NCBI RefSeq assembly: GCF_003265325.1
Contig: NZ_QGNX01000002.1
Span: 496,001-560,000, forward strand
Reading direction: 5' to 3'
DNA length: 64,000 nucleotides
Source: Oceanibium sediminis
GTDB lineage: Bacteria; Pseudomonadota; Alphaproteobacteria; Rhodobacterales; Rhodobacteraceae
Below are positions 17,871-27,536 of this stretch, one piece after another (position 1 is the first letter of the stretch; the number at the start of each line of letters is the position of its first letter). The notes beneath the pieces were generated by a model. That model worked only from the letters and a program-made list of their open reading frames with translations, had not been told where the DNA came from and did no database searches. Both the position numbers and the translations under genes were made by a program.

Positions 17871-19484
17871 ATGACAAACGGCATGGTCAATCCGGCGGCA
17901 ACGCTGGAAAAGACCGGTTTTCCGAACGTCGCGCAGATCCACTACAACCTGCAGGAACCCGCATTGATCGAGGCAGCCCTCGGTCGCAATGAGGGGGAGC
18001 TCGGGAACGGTGGCACCCTGCTGGTCAGCACCGGCAAGCACACAGGGCGGTCGCCCAAGGACAAGTTCGTCGTCCGCGACCCTTCCGTCGAGGATGACAT
18101 CTGGTGGGAAAACAACCCCCCGATGGACCCCGCGCATTTCGACGCGCTTCACGCGGACATGCTGAAGCATATCGAAGGCGGAGAGTTGTTCGTGCAGGAC
18201 CTGTTCGCCGGCGCGGACCCCGATTACCGCCTGAACGTGCGTGTGATCACGGAACTCGCCTGGCACAACCTGTTCATCCGCCACCTGCTGCGCCGCCCCG
18301 ACGCGGCAGAGCTGGAAAGTTTCCTGGCGGAATACACCATCCTGAACTGCCCCAGCTTCCAGGCCGATCCCGAAAAGCACGGCTGCCGCTCGGAAACGGT
18401 GATCGCGCTCAACTTCGCCAAGAAGATGATCCTGATCGGCGGCACTTCCTACGCGGGGGAAAACAAGAAGTCCGTCTTCACGCTGCTGAACTACCTGCTG
18501 CCTGCCAAGGGCGTGATGCCGATGCATTGCTCGGCCAACCACGCGCCGGACGATCCCCATGACGTCGCCGTGTTCTTCGGCCTGTCGGGCACCGGCAAGA
18601 CCACCCTGTCGGCCGAACCCACCCGCACGCTGATCGGCGACGATGAGCACGGCTGGTCGGACAAGGGCACCTTCAACTTCGAAGGCGGCTGCTATGCGAA
18701 GACGATTGACCTGAACCCCACGGCCGAGCCCGAGATCTATGCCACCACCACCCGGTTCGGCACGGTGATCGAGAACATGGTGTATGATCCCTATACCAAG
18801 AAGCTCGACTTCAAGGACGACAGCCTGACCCCCAACATGCGCTGCGCCTACCCGCTGGAGGCAATCTCCAACGCCTCTGCCACGGCGCGCGGCGGGGTGC
18901 CCAAGAACATCATCATGCTGACCTGCGACGCCTTCGGGGTGCTGCCGCCGATCGCCAGGCTGACGCCGGCGCAGGCGATGTATCACTTCCTGTCGGGCTT
19001 CACCTCCAAGGTGGCGGGGACCGAGAAGGGCGTGACCGAGCCGCAGCCGACCTTCTCGACCTGCTTTGGCGCGCCCTTCATGCCGCGCCGACCGGAAGTC
19101 TATGGCGCGCTGCTGCGCGACAAGATCGCCCAGACCGGCGCGACCTGCTGGCTGGTGAACACCGGCTGGACGGGCGGGGCCTACGGCGTCGGCTCGCGGA
19201 TGCCGATCAAGGCGACGCGCGCACTGCTGTCCGCGGCGATGGACGGCTCGCTGCAGTCGCAGACCTACCGCATGGACGACGCCTTCGGCTTTGCGGTGCC
19301 CACCTCCTGCCCCGGGGTGCCGGACCTGCTGTTGGACCCGCGCCGCACCTGGGACAAGCCGGACGCCTATGACCGCCAGGCGGCCCGCCTGGTGCGGATG
19401 TTCGAGGAGAACTTCCGCCAGTACGAGGCGTTCGTCGACAAGGACGTGATGGAAGAAGCCGTGGTGTTCCGCGGCTCGATGTAA
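17871..19484 (+). CDS. pckA: Phosphoenolpyruvate carboxykinase (ATP)
   Basis: A 537-aa enzyme that converts oxaloacetate plus ATP to PEP, the entry to gluconeogenesis. Motifs are [14 protein letters not shown] (oxaloacetate binding), HCSANHAP, the kinase-1a P-loop [11 protein letters not shown] (about 239-249) and LIGDDEHGW (metal binding). The ATG at 17871 matches the alphaproteobacterial N-terminus MTNGxVNPA and has AAGGAG upstream with a rather long 12-nt spacing. It is divergent from chvI and is often controlled with ChvG/ChvI in relatives, which is an inference here. Confidence 0.97.
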   Translation: MTNGMVNPAATLEKTGFPNVAQIHYNLQEPALIEAALGRNEGELGNGGTLLVSTGKHTGRSPKDKFVVRDPSVEDDIWWENNPPMDPAHFDALHADMLKHIEGGELFVQDLFAGADPDYRLNVRVITELAWHNLFIRHLLRRPDAAELESFLAEYTILNCPSFQADPEKHGCRSETVIALNFAKKMILIGGTSYAGENKKSVFTLLNYLLPAKGVMPMHCSANHAPDDPHDVAVFFGLSGTGKTTLSAEPTRTLIGDDEHGWSDKGTFNFEGGCYAKTIDLNPTAEPEIYATTTRFGTVIENMVYDPYTKKLDFKDDSLTPNMRCAYPLEAISNASATARGGVPKNIIMLTCDAFGVLPPIARLTPAQAMYHFLSGFTSKVAGTEKGVTEPQPTFSTCFGAPFMPRRPEVYGALLRDKIAQTGATCWLVNTGWTGGAYGVGSRMPIKATRALLSAAMDGSLQSQTYRMDDAFGFAVPTSCPGVPDLLLDPRRTWDKPDAYDRQAARLVRMFEENFRQYEAFVDKDVMEEAVVFRGSM

Positions 19485-19571
19485 CGGCGGGATCGGGCCG
19501 CGCCCGCCAAGGCCGCGGCCCGGGACTTCACGTGCAGCCCAGCGCCCCGGATCACCGGGGCGACGGCCCGA

Positions 19572-19598
19572 ACCGGGCGCCCGCAAGGGGCGCCCGGT
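19572..19598. terminator. 11-bp GC-rich hairpin after pckA
   Basis: ACCGGGCGCCC at 19572-19582 pairs with GGGCGCCCGGT at 19588-19598 around a 5-nt loop. It lies 88 bp after the pckA stop and directly abuts repeat copy 2. No T-run follows on the plus strand. Confidence 0.45.
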
Positions 19599-19631
19599 GC
19601 CTGCGGCGCGGATATTTTCAGACTTTGGAGG
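19599..19631 (-). repeat. Dispersed repeat, copy 2 (diverged, inverted)
   Basis: On the minus strand this reads CCTCCAAAGTCTG, then AAAATATCCGCGCC and GCAGGC. It is clearly related to the other three copies but shorter by one base and with several substitutions. It is also inverted relative to copies 1, 3 and 4. It lies between pckA and the gamma-glutamyltransferase gene. Confidence 0.6.
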
Positions 19632-19710
19632 GGCCGCGTCTGGCCTTTTTACCCGGAGCTTGCTCTGGTGTGGCGTTCGGGGTATCGGCGCTTCGGGGAG
19701 GATCCGGCCT

Positions 19711-21207
19711 ATGAGTTTTGCGGTTGCGACCGGTCACGCATTGACCAGCGAGGCGGCGGCAGAGGTGTTGCGCGACGGGGGCACCGCCGTGGATGCCGCC
19801 GTGGCCGCCGCCGCCATGGCGTTCGTCGTCGAGCCGGTGCTCGCGGGGCCAATGGGCGGCGGGTTCCTGATGCTGGCCGAAGCGGGGCGCGCGCCCCGGG
19901 TGATCGATGCCTTCGTGGAAACGCCTTCCCGCGCCTTGCCCGAGGGCGAGCTGGACCTCGCGACGATCACCGTCGATTTCGGAACCGAAACGCAGGATTT
20001 CCACATCGGGGCGGGCACCGTCGCCGTTCCCTGCCTGATGCCGGCCTTGTTCGAGGCCCACGCCCGGTTGGGGCGGATGCCGCTGCCCCAGCTTTTCGCA
20101 CCGGCGGTCAGCGCCGCTCGCCACGGTCATGCCCAGCACGAGCGGATGGCCTATATCGCCGGGCTGGTCGCGCCGATCCTGACATCGCATCCCGAGGTGG
20201 AAGCCCTTTATGCCCCAGGTGGCAAGATCCCCCCTGCGGGAACGCTGGTCAGCAACCCGGCCCTGGCCGATGTGCTGGAGGTGGGCGCGCTGGAAGGCGC
20301 GCGGTTCTACACCGAGGGCGAGATCGGCCAGGGCCTGGCGGGATTGCCCGGCAGCCAGGTCAGCGTTGACGAGCTGAAGGCGGCGCGCTGGATCTCGCGC
20401 GCGCCGCTCACCCTGTCGCGGAGCGGCGCCGAGGTGGCGCTGAACCCGCCGCCCTCGCTTGGTGGGGTGCAGGTCGCCCTTGCGCTGAGCGCCCTGCCCC
20501 ATCGCCCGGAACCGGCCCTGCTGGCCCATGCCTTTGCCGAGATCGCGGCGATCCGCAAGCGCATGGACATGGACGGCGCCCCCGCCGACGCGGGGCGCGC
20601 GCTTGCACCTGAGCTGGTGGCGGTCCTGGAAAAAACGCTGGCGGGGCATCGCGCCTCGATCCGGGGGACGACGCATATTTCGGTGATCGCGGGCGACGGC
20701 AGCGGCGTGGGGCTGACGATGTCCAATGGCACCGGCTCCGGCAGGCTGATCCCGGGCACCGGGATCGTCCCGAACAACATGCTGGGCGAGGAGGACCTCG
20801 TGCCCGGCGGCCCAGTGGCCTGGCGGGCCGGGCAGCGGCTGGCGTCCATGATGTGCCCGATGGCGATCCGGCGGCGCGACGGGGCGCTGACGATCCTCGG
20901 CTCGGGGGGGTCGGCGCGGATACGCTCGGCGCTGAGCAATGTCGCGCTCGGCCTGCTGGACTTCGAGCTGTCGGTGGAGGACGCGGTTGCCGCGCCGCGC
21001 CTGCACTATGACGGCGGGCGGCTCAGCTTCGAGATCGGCGCCGACGAGGCCCGCCGCGCGCAGTTGCTGGCCGCCTTCCCGGAGGCGCGCGCCTGGGCGG
21101 AGCCGAACATGTTCTTCGGTGGCGTCCATACCGCACATCGCGCGGCCAACGGCTCTGTCCTGGCTGTCGGGGATGCGCGGCGCGCCGGGGTCGGGCTGAC
21201 CGGATAG
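19711..21207 (+). CDS. Gamma-glutamyltransferase family protein
   Basis: A 498-aa Ntn-hydrolase that cleaves or transfers gamma-glutamyl groups, for example from glutathione. The autoprocessing site is GTTHISV, with Thr320 as the predicted new N-terminal nucleophile of the small subunit; it is followed by LTMSNGTGSGRLIPGTGIVPNNMLGE split over the next residues. The large subunit begins VATGHALTSEAAAEVL, and GGTAVDAAVAAA is typical. No Sec signal peptide is visible from the ATG at 19711 (GGGGAGGAT upstream), so it may be cytoplasmic. An upstream in-frame opening runs through the repeat and is not used here. Confidence 0.9.
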   Translation: MSFAVATGHALTSEAAAEVLRDGGTAVDAAVAAAAMAFVVEPVLAGPMGGGFLMLAEAGRAPRVIDAFVETPSRALPEGELDLATITVDFGTETQDFHIGAGTVAVPCLMPALFEAHARLGRMPLPQLFAPAVSAARHGHAQHERMAYIAGLVAPILTSHPEVEALYAPGGKIPPAGTLVSNPALADVLEVGALEGARFYTEGEIGQGLAGLPGSQVSVDELKAARWISRAPLTLSRSGAEVALNPPPSLGGVQVALALSALPHRPEPALLAHAFAEIAAIRKRMDMDGAPADAGRALAPELVAVLEKTLAGHRASIRGTTHISVIAGDGSGVGLTMSNGTGSGRLIPGTGIVPNNMLGEEDLVPGGPVAWRAGQRLASMMCPMAIRRRDGALTILGSGGSARIRSALSNVALGLLDFELSVEDAVAAPRLHYDGGRLSFEIGADEARRAQLLAAFPEARAWAEPNMFFGGVHTAHRAANGSVLAVGDARRAGVGLTG

Positions 21208-21210
21208 GCG

Positions 21211-21981
21211 TCAGCCCATCAGCGCGCGGCGCAGCAGGTTCGCCCCCGCGACCACCAGCACCACAAGCGTCACCCGCTTGAACCGCTGTTGGTCCAGCCG
21301 GTCCTGGGCGATCTGCCCGAGCAGCATCCCGCCCACCGCCGGCACGATGAGCGCGGCCGAGAACGGCAAGCTGGTGGTGTTCAGCACCCCCGAGACCAGG
21401 TGTGCCCCGAGCAGCATGATCGAGCCGAGCAGGAAGGCGATGCCCGTGGCGCGCACCACTTCGAGCTTCTCGATATCGCGCGCGAGCAGGTAAAGAAGGA
21501 TCGGCGGCCCCCAGACCCCGGCCAGCCCGCCGAAGAAGCCGGCCACGATCCCGGTGATCGTTTCCGCCAGGGTGTTGTAGCGCGGCGCGAAATGGGGGCG
21601 CCAACCCCAGAGCTGCACCAGCCCCAGCAGGCTGACCATCGTCCCGAGGATGAAGAACAGGACCCTGTCCGGCAACATGACGACAAGCTGCGCGAACACG
21701 CCGATGAGCAGCAGCATCAGCAGGTTCATCCGCCAGAACTTGATGAACGTCGCCCAGGCCGGTCCAACCCCCTGGCGCACCGATTGCTGAAGGTTGGTGA
21801 CAAGCCCGGGCAGCACGACGGCGGCAATCGCAAGCTCGGCACTCATCAGGGAGCCGATCCCGCTGATCGTGATCATCGGCAGCGCGAAGCCAACGACGCC
21901 TTTGACGAAGCCCGCGAAGAACATCACCGCGAAAGAGGCGATCACGAGCACCAGCCCGAAGTCGCTGACCAGTTCTGACAT
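21211..21981 (-). CDS. TSUP family sulfite/anion exporter (TauE/SafE)
   Basis: A 256-aa inner-membrane protein with about seven or eight hydrophobic segments and the family motif FVKGVVGFALPMITI near residue 25. A second-half repeat FFGGLAGVWGPPILLYLL matches the internal duplication of the family. Members export small sulfur-containing or organic anions; the substrate is not determinable here. The ATG at 21981 has AGAGGA upstream. It converges with the gamma-glutamyltransferase gene (3-bp gap) and diverges from the acyl-CoA dehydrogenase. Confidence 0.88.
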   Translation of the reverse strand: MSELVSDFGLVLVIASFAVMFFAGFVKGVVGFALPMITISGIGSLMSAELAIAAVVLPGLVTNLQQSVRQGVGPAWATFIKFWRMNLLMLLLIGVFAQLVVMLPDRVLFFILGTMVSLLGLVQLWGWRPHFAPRYNTLAETITGIVAGFFGGLAGVWGPPILLYLLARDIEKLEVVRATGIAFLLGSIMLLGAHLVSGVLNTTSLPFSAALIVPAVGGMLLGQIAQDRLDQQRFKRVTLVVLVVAGANLLRRALMG

Positions 21982-22132
21982 GACACGGGATTCCTCTGAG
22001 AAAGACGGCTTTCTGCGCTTATGAACGGGATTGCCGCCATGTGAAAGGGCTGCGCGCAAGGGGCGAAGGGGAACCGCCCGCATCGAATTCCGCACGCAAC
22101 TATATTTCTGCATGATTGCACTATTCGTCTTT

Positions 22133-22146
22133 TTGTTGCGCGACAA
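22133..22146. promoter_or_regulatory. Imperfect dyad in the TSUP-mcd divergent region
   Basis: TTGTTGCGCGACAA is a 14-bp sequence symmetrical at 12 of its 14 positions, lying in an AT-richer stretch of the 241-bp gap between divergent genes, 77 bp before the dehydrogenase start. It looks like a repressor-type operator. No regulator can be named from sequence alone. Confidence 0.3.
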
Positions 22147-22222
22147 TTGACCCGCCGCCGCGAACCGCCTAGGGTCTGAGCAACTGCACAACGATGATTC
22201 CGCAACGCACAAGGATGCCCAG

Positions 22223-23920
22223 ATGACCGACCCGCGCCACAGCTTCGAAACGCCCGTCGTGCTGCCTGACGCCCCCGCCCTTCTGGCGGCCGCCTTGCCG
22301 GAGGTGGAGGTGCTGGAAGCCGCCGCGCGCAATGCTGTCGCGGCGCGGATTTCCGGCGCGGACGGGCGCGTTTCCAATGCCGCGCTCGAGGCGGAGCAGC
22401 ACGCCGCCCACGGGCTGGCCTGGCTATCGACCTATGTCCAGTGCCTGCGCCAGCTGCACCTCTGGGCGGAGCGTCTGGCCGCCGAAGGCGCTTTCGGAGA
22501 GGTGGAGGCTCTGATCCTTCAGATCGGCGCGGGCGAATACCTAGCCCAGATCGACGGCGGCATTCCCATGAGCCAAGGCGAAATGGCGCGCAGCGCGGAC
22601 ATGGGGGTCTCTCCCGCCCAGCGGGACAGGTTTCGCGCCGCGCCCGCTGTCGCGCAGCTGATCGCGGCGGGCAACACGGATGCGGCGCGGGCGCGGCTGG
22701 TGACGCTGATGGGCGCGGGCGACGGCGCGCTCAGCGTCGGGGCAACCGGCCTCGACGAGGAGCTGGAGATGATCCGCGATCATTTCCGCCGCTTTACCGA
22801 GGCGCGGGTCACGCCGGACGCCCATGGCTGGCACCTGAACGACGAACTGATCCCGATCGGGATCATCGACGAGATGGCTGAACTCGGGGTGTTCGGCCTG
22901 ACAATCCCCGAGGAATTCGGCGGCGCGGGCATGGGCAAGACCGCCATGTGCGTGGTGTCCGAGGAACTGTCGCGCGGCTATATCGGTGTCGGCTCGCTCG
23001 GGACACGCTCGGAAATCGCGGCGGAGTTGATCCTGTGCGGCGGGACAGAGGAGCAGAAAGCCCACTGGCTGCCCCGCCTCGCCAGTGGCGAGACGCTGCC
23101 AACCGCCGTATTTACCGAGCCGAACACCGGGTCCGACCTTGGCGCGCTGAAAACCCGCGCGGTGCGCGATGGGCAGGATTGGGTGCTGACCGGCAACAAG
23201 ACCTGGATCACGCACGGCGGGCGCACGGACCTGATGACCGTCCTCGCCCGCTCGGTTCCCGACACGGACAATTACGCGGGCCTGAGCATGTTCCTGGCCG
23301 AAAAGACCCGCGGCACGGACGCGGAGCCCTTCCCCGACGCCACCATCGCGGGGGGCGAGATAGAGGTGCTCGGATACCGCGGGATGAAGGAATACACCCT
23401 GGCGCTGGACGGGCACCGGGTACCCGAAACCGCGCTGCTCGGCGGGGCCGAGGGCCAGGGTTTCCGCCAGCTGATGCAAACCTTCGAAAGCGCGCGGATC
23501 CAGACGGCCGCGCGCGCCATCGGGGTGGCACAGAACGCCATGGAACTGGCGAAGGCCTATGCCACGGACCGCCAGGCCTTCGGCAAGCCGATCGCCGCCT
23601 TTCCCCGCGTTTACGGCAAGCTCGCCATGATGGCTGTCGAGATCGCCATCGCCCGGCAGCTGACCTACTTCGCCGCGCGCGAGAAAGACGCCGGGCGCCG
23701 CTGCGACCTGGAGGCCGGCATGGCCAAGCTGCTGGCGGCGCGGGTGGCGTGGTCCGCCGCGGACAACGGCGTGCAGATCCACGGGGGAAACGGTTTCGCG
23801 CTGGAATACCCGATCAGCCGGGTGTTGTGCGACGCCCGGATCCTGAACATTTTCGAAGGCGCCGCCGAAATCCAGGCCCAGGTGATTGCCCGGCGGCTTC
23901 TGGAGTCCGGACGGAACTGA
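22223..23920 (+). CDS. mcd: Acyl-CoA dehydrogenase, probable (2S)-methylsuccinyl-CoA dehydrogenase
   Basis: A 565-aa flavoprotein dehydrogenase. The C-terminal 390 residues form the acyl-CoA dehydrogenase fold: FTEPNTGSDLGALKT for substrate/FAD binding, TGNKTWITHGG, RQAFGKPIAAFPRVYGKLA and QIHGGNGFALEYPISRVLCD. An N-terminal extension of about 175 residues, mostly helical, is absent from ordinary acyl-CoA dehydrogenases but known in Mcd of the ethylmalonyl-CoA pathway. That length and layout, plus the PHA genes nearby, make Mcd the best call; a generic acyl-CoA dehydrogenase remains possible. ATG at 22223 with AAGGA upstream. Confidence 0.78.
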   Translation: MTDPRHSFETPVVLPDAPALLAAALPEVEVLEAAARNAVAARISGADGRVSNAALEAEQHAAHGLAWLSTYVQCLRQLHLWAERLAAEGAFGEVEALILQIGAGEYLAQIDGGIPMSQGEMARSADMGVSPAQRDRFRAAPAVAQLIAAGNTDAARARLVTLMGAGDGALSVGATGLDEELEMIRDHFRRFTEARVTPDAHGWHLNDELIPIGIIDEMAELGVFGLTIPEEFGGAGMGKTAMCVVSEELSRGYIGVGSLGTRSEIAAELILCGGTEEQKAHWLPRLASGETLPTAVFTEPNTGSDLGALKTRAVRDGQDWVLTGNKTWITHGGRTDLMTVLARSVPDTDNYAGLSMFLAEKTRGTDAEPFPDATIAGGEIEVLGYRGMKEYTLALDGHRVPETALLGGAEGQGFRQLMQTFESARIQTAARAIGVAQNAMELAKAYATDRQAFGKPIAAFPRVYGKLAMMAVEIAIARQLTYFAAREKDAGRRCDLEAGMAKLLAARVAWSAADNGVQIHGGNGFALEYPISRVLCDARILNIFEGAAEIQAQVIARRLLESGRN

Positions 23921-24088
23921 GGCAGCTTCCCTCCCCCTTCGGACTTCACGAAACGCACGGGCCCTGTCCGGGTGTTTTCGCATCCCCGGCGGAAGGGCGC
24001 CGTATTCCCCCCGGCAAGGTCGGGACAGGGTTACAGGCGGCCCGGACCGGGGCTATGCTCTGGCCCAAAGCGCAGAAAGGACATTCCC

Positions 24089-24505
24089 GTGATCCGGCCC
24101 ACCCTCGCCCTTGCAGCCGTCAGCATCCTTGCCGCCTGTGCGCCCCTGCCCGACACCGTGGGAGAGGCTGCCCCGGCGGGCACCGTCTACCGGCTGGCGG
24201 CCTTCAACGACGCGCCGGTTACCTTCGGCGCGACGGTCCGGCTGCTGAACGATGGGAAAGTCTCGGGCGCGGGGCCGTGCAACACCTACACCGCCGTGCA
24301 GAAAGCGCCGCTGCCCTGGCTGGAGATCACCGACCTCGCCAGCACCCGGCGCACCTGCGACCAGCAGCGCAGCGAGGATGCCTTCTTCATCGCGTTGCAG
24401 GCGATGGACTTCGCGGAAATCGGCGGCGATAGCCTGTTGATGACCAACAACGCCGGGCAAAGCCTGTTTTTCACCTCGACCGCGCGCGACCCCTCACAGC
24501 CGTGA
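24089..24505 (+). CDS. META domain lipoprotein
   Basis: A 138-aa secreted lipoprotein. The GTG at 24089, with AAGG about 7 nt upstream, opens a lipoprotein signal peptide whose lipobox LAAC places the modified Cys at residue 17. The mature part has the META/HslJ-like features [20 protein letters not shown] and [19 protein letters not shown]. HslJ-type proteins are linked to heat and novobiocin tolerance in E. coli; no function is known here. The gene end overlaps the 3' end of recO on the other strand by 12 bp. Confidence 0.85.
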   Translation: MIRPTLALAAVSILAACAPLPDTVGEAAPAGTVYRLAAFNDAPVTFGATVRLLNDGKVSGAGPCNTYTAVQKAPLPWLEITDLASTRRTCDQQRSEDAFFIALQAMDFAEIGGDSLLMTNNAGQSLFFTSTARDPSQP

Positions 24506-25222
24506 GAACGCGCTGACCAGCCGGTCGCGGGCCGGCGGGAGGCTTTCCTTGCCGAGGCTCCGGGCAAGCTGGTGGGTCAGGAAATACCCGGTCAGGCGCA
24601 GCCCGTCGCGCAGCGCATCAGCCGTGATCGGCGTCTCGACCGTATCCTGGCGCAGGAACGGGGGCAGCGGCAGAAGCCGTGCCGCCCATTCCGCCCCGGC
24701 CGAGGCCGAGACGGCCCGCCCGCTGCGGGGCGAGACATAGACCAGCTCCTCGCGCGCGCCGGTCACCGCGCAACTGTCCAGGCTCAGGCCGAAGCCGAGC
24801 ACGCCCAGCAGGTGCAGCTCCCAGCCGACATACTGCGCCGGCCAGTCCTGCCCCGCCTCCATCAGGTCGAGCAGCGCGACGGTTTCGCGGTAGAGCGAAG
24901 GATAGGCGTGGCGCTCGCCCAGGGCGAAGCTGGCCAGGCCGGTCACCGCGCCAAGGCCCGCCAGCGCCAGCCGGTCCCCCATCAGCCCGGTGCGCGCGCG
25001 GATCGGCTCCACCGTCATGGTGCCCAGGTGATCCTCCAGCCGGGCGCGCCACGCCACGTCAAGCTGCGCCCCCGGTTGCAGGATCGGCGCCATGCGCCGC
25101 CCGCCGCCCCCGCGCACGAGGCCCGCGTGGCGGCCGCGCGCCTCGGTCATCACCTCGATGATCGCGGAGCTTTCGCCGTGGCGGCGCACGGCCAGCAGCA
25201 CGCCTTCCTCACGCCAGTCCAT
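24494..25222 (-). CDS. recO: DNA repair protein RecO
   Basis: A 242-aa recombination mediator that helps RecA load at gaps with RecR and RecF. The N-terminal OB fold begins [30 protein letters not shown] in the usual way, followed by [18 protein letters not shown]. The helical C-terminal half contains [25 protein letters not shown], split here only by normal spacing, with one retained Cys of the zinc site; the others are missing, as in many alphaproteobacteria. It closes the conserved rnc-era-recO block, here interrupted by an EamA gene. Confidence 0.93.
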   Translation of the reverse strand: MDWREEGVLLAVRRHGESSAIIEVMTEARGRHAGLVRGGGGRRMAPILQPGAQLDVAWRARLEDHLGTMTVEPIRARTGLMGDRLALAGLGAVTGLASFALGERHAYPSLYRETVALLDLMEAGQDWPAQYVGWELHLLGVLGFGLSLDSCAVTGAREELVYVSPRSGRAVSASAGAEWAARLLPLPPFLRQDTVETPITADALRDGLRLTGYFLTHQLARSLGKESLPPARDRLVSAFSRL

Positions 25223-25236
25223 TTCGGCCCCCCGGG

Positions 25237-25566
25237 CTAGTCACGCAGGCCCTCCTCCTCCAGCAGGTGACGGCCGGCGCGATCCTCCACCTCGATCACC
25301 CAGAGATCGGGGTCATAGCCGCGCTGCCGGGCGATGGCGGCGTCCACCTCCGCTTCGTCCCCTTCGGCGAGGGTGCTCCAGACGCGCGCTCCGGTGCCGT
25401 CGTACTGGCGGGTATAGGCCCGCGCGCTGCCGTCCAGCGGCGACTGCTTGATCAGAACGGCCCCCGCCGTCGCGTCACCACGGGCGACGACGAATGCGGG
25501 AATGTCCGCGAGGCGCAGGCGGGTCAGGTAGGCCTGGACCCAGAATTCAGCGGTAAGACGTGCCAT
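25237..25566 (-). CDS. DUF1491 family protein
   Basis: A 109-aa protein of unknown function found beside recO in many alphaproteobacteria. The family N-terminus is [17 protein letters not shown], and the core includes [13 protein letters not shown] and [13 protein letters not shown]. The ATG at 25566 is chosen on family grounds; an in-frame start at 25629 would add 21 unrelated residues. It ends 14 bp before recO and is probably co-transcribed. Confidence 0.85.
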   Translation of the reverse strand: MARLTAEFWVQAYLTRLRLADIPAFVVARGDATAGAVLIKQSPLDGSARAYTRQYDGTGARVWSTLAEGDEAEVDAAIARQRGYDPDLWVIEVEDRAGRHLLEEEGLRD

Positions 25567-25695
25567 GAGGGTCTGTTTGACCGGCGCAAGCGGCGCTGTC
25601 CAGATCGTTTCCCTTGGAAGCCTCGGCAAAGCGGCGTAGACCGGACAGGACGTCCCCCCAAACGCCGTTTGCGCGGCGCCCGGAGCTTACCACAG

Positions 25696-26622
25696 ATGCC
25701 GATCAGTCCCGCCGCCCCCATCATCCCGGCACAGAAACCCTTGCGCGCGGACAATGGACTGGGGCTGATGTTCATGGCGATCGGCATGCTGTCCTATTCC
25801 GGGGTGGACGCGATGGCCAAATTGCTGACGGCGGATTTCCACCCCATCCAGATCGTCTGGATCCGCCAGTCGGGGCTGGTCCTCGGCGTGCTGGTGATGC
25901 TGTGCCTGCGCGGCACCGCCGTCCTGCGCACGGACCATCCTCGGCTACAGATCGTCCGTGGCGCATTGGCCGCCGGGTCGGCCACCCTGTTCATTTTCGC
26001 CGTCTCCTACGTCCCGCTGGCGGACGCGGTGGCGGTCAGCTTCGTCGCGCCCTTCATCGTCACCGCGCTCGGCGCGCTGATCCTGCGAGAGCCGGTGGGA
26101 CGGCGGCGCTGGATCGCGGTCATCATCGGCTTCATGGGAACCCTGATCGTCGTGCGCCCCGGCCTTGGCGTCATTCACCCCGCGGTGATGCTGGTGATGC
26201 TGGCCGCATCAATGTTCGCCGTGCGCCAGATCATCAGCCGGATGCTCAGCGGCGGCGACCGGACATCGACGACCGTCGCCTACACCGCGCTGGTCAGCAG
26301 CGCGATTCTGATCCTGCCGCTGCCCTTCGTCTGGGTCACGCCGAGCACCGGCACGCAGATCAGCCTGCTGGCGGCCTGCGCGCTGGCCGCCGCCCTTGGC
26401 GAGATCTGCGTCATCAAGGCGATGGAAGTCGCGCAGGCCGTCGTGGTCGCGCCGGTGCAGTACTCGATGCTGATCTGGGGCACGATCCTCGGCTACCTGG
26501 TGTTCGGCCAGTTGCCCGACGGCTGGACGCTGTTCGGCGCGTCGATCATCATGTCCACCGGCCTCTACACCCTGCACCGGGAGCGCCTTGCGATGCGCGC
26601 CCGCCGCATGGGGCGGGCCTGA
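25696..26622 (+). CDS. EamA family drug/metabolite transporter
   Basis: A 308-aa inner-membrane protein with about ten hydrophobic segments arranged as two EamA repeats (about 20-150 and 165-300). Repeat 1 includes YSGVDAMAKLL and VSFVAPFIVTALGALIL with the usual glycine/proline pattern. It is the only plus-strand gene within an otherwise minus-strand rpoZ-to-recO block, facing era with only 5 bp between stops and diverging from DUF1491. The substrate cannot be predicted. ATG at 25696; no strong ribosome-binding site is visible. Confidence 0.9.
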   Translation: MPISPAAPIIPAQKPLRADNGLGLMFMAIGMLSYSGVDAMAKLLTADFHPIQIVWIRQSGLVLGVLVMLCLRGTAVLRTDHPRLQIVRGALAAGSATLFIFAVSYVPLADAVAVSFVAPFIVTALGALILREPVGRRRWIAVIIGFMGTLIVVRPGLGVIHPAVMLVMLAASMFAVRQIISRMLSGGDRTSTTVAYTALVSSAILILPLPFVWVTPSTGTQISLLAACALAAALGEICVIKAMEVAQAVVVAPVQYSMLIWGTILGYLVFGQLPDGWTLFGASIIMSTGLYTLHRERLAMRARRMGRA

Positions 26623-26627
26623 CCGCC

Positions 26628-27536
26628 TCAGTCGCCGTCGCGGAAGTCGAGGCCCATTTCCTCGTAACGCTCGATCTCGTTTTCCCAGTTCTCGCGCACC
26701 TTCACCTCAAGGAACAGGTGCACCCGCCGCCCGAGGAATTCCTCGAGCTCGGAGCGCGCGGCGATGGAGACCTGCTTGATCGTCTCGCCCTTGGGGCCAA
26801 GCGCGATGCCCCGGTGACCGGCGCGCGCGACATAGATGATCTGCTGGATGCGGACCGAGCCGTCCTTCTTCTCTTCCCACTGCTCGGTCTCGACGGTCAG
26901 CTGGTAGGGCAGTTCCTGGTGCAAACGCAGGGTCAACTTCTCACGGGTGATCTCGGCCGCGATCATGCGCAGCGGCAGGTCCGCGATCTGGTCCTCGGGA
27001 TAAAGCCAGGGCCCCTCGGGCAGGCGTTCGGCCAGCCAGGTTTTCAGGTCCTTCACCCCGTGCCCCTTCTCGGCCGAGATCATGAAGGTCGCGGCGAAAT
27101 CCCGTTCCGCGTTCAGCTTCTCGCTGAGGGCGAGCAGGTTTTCGCGCTTCACCCGGTCGATCTTGTTGATCGCCAGGACGATGTTCTGCGTGCCGCCGCG
27201 ATCGTCGAGCGTCTTGAGGATCGTCTCCACCCCCTCCGTCAGGCCGCGGTGCGCTTCCACCATCAGCACGACAAGATCGGCGTCCGCCGCCCCCGACCAA
27301 GCGGCCGAGACCATCGCCCGGTCCAGCCGGCGGCGCGGCTTGAACAGGCCGGGGGTGTCGACAAAAACGATCTGGGACTCGCCCTCAAGCGCCACGCCGC
27401 GAATACGGGAACGCGTCGTCTGAACCTTGTGGGTGACGATGGATACCTTCGCCCCCACCATGCGGTTCAACAGCGTCGACTTGCCGGCGTTCGGCTCACC
27501 GATCAGGGCGACAAAGCCGCAGCGGGTGGCGGTCAT
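26628..27536 (-). CDS. era: GTPase Era
   Basis: A 302-aa essential GTPase that binds 16S rRNA near its 3' end and helps 30S assembly. GTPase motifs are G1 [14 protein letters not shown]3 DTPG and G4 NKID. The C-terminal KH domain (about 205-290) contains [23 protein letters not shown]. It overlaps the TGA of rnc by ATGA, so the two are translationally coupled. Confidence 0.97.
   Translation of the reverse strand: MTATRCGFVALIGEPNAGKSTLLNRMVGAKVSIVTHKVQTTRSRIRGVALEGESQIVFVDTPGLFKPRRRLDRAMVSAAWSGAADADLVVLMVEAHRGLTEGVETILKTLDDRGGTQNIVLAINKIDRVKRENLLALSEKLNAERDFAATFMISAEKGHGVKDLKTWLAERLPEGPWLYPEDQIADLPLRMIAAEITREKLTLRLHQELPYQLTVETEQWEEKKDGSVRIQQIIYVARAGHRGIALGPKGETIKQVSIAARSELEEFLGRRVHLFLEVKVRENWENEIERYEEMGLDFRDGD

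Noticed and set aside
17739-19586. 615-aa minus-strand frame antisense to pckA
   Set aside because: Shadow of the codon bias of pckA, with no motifs.
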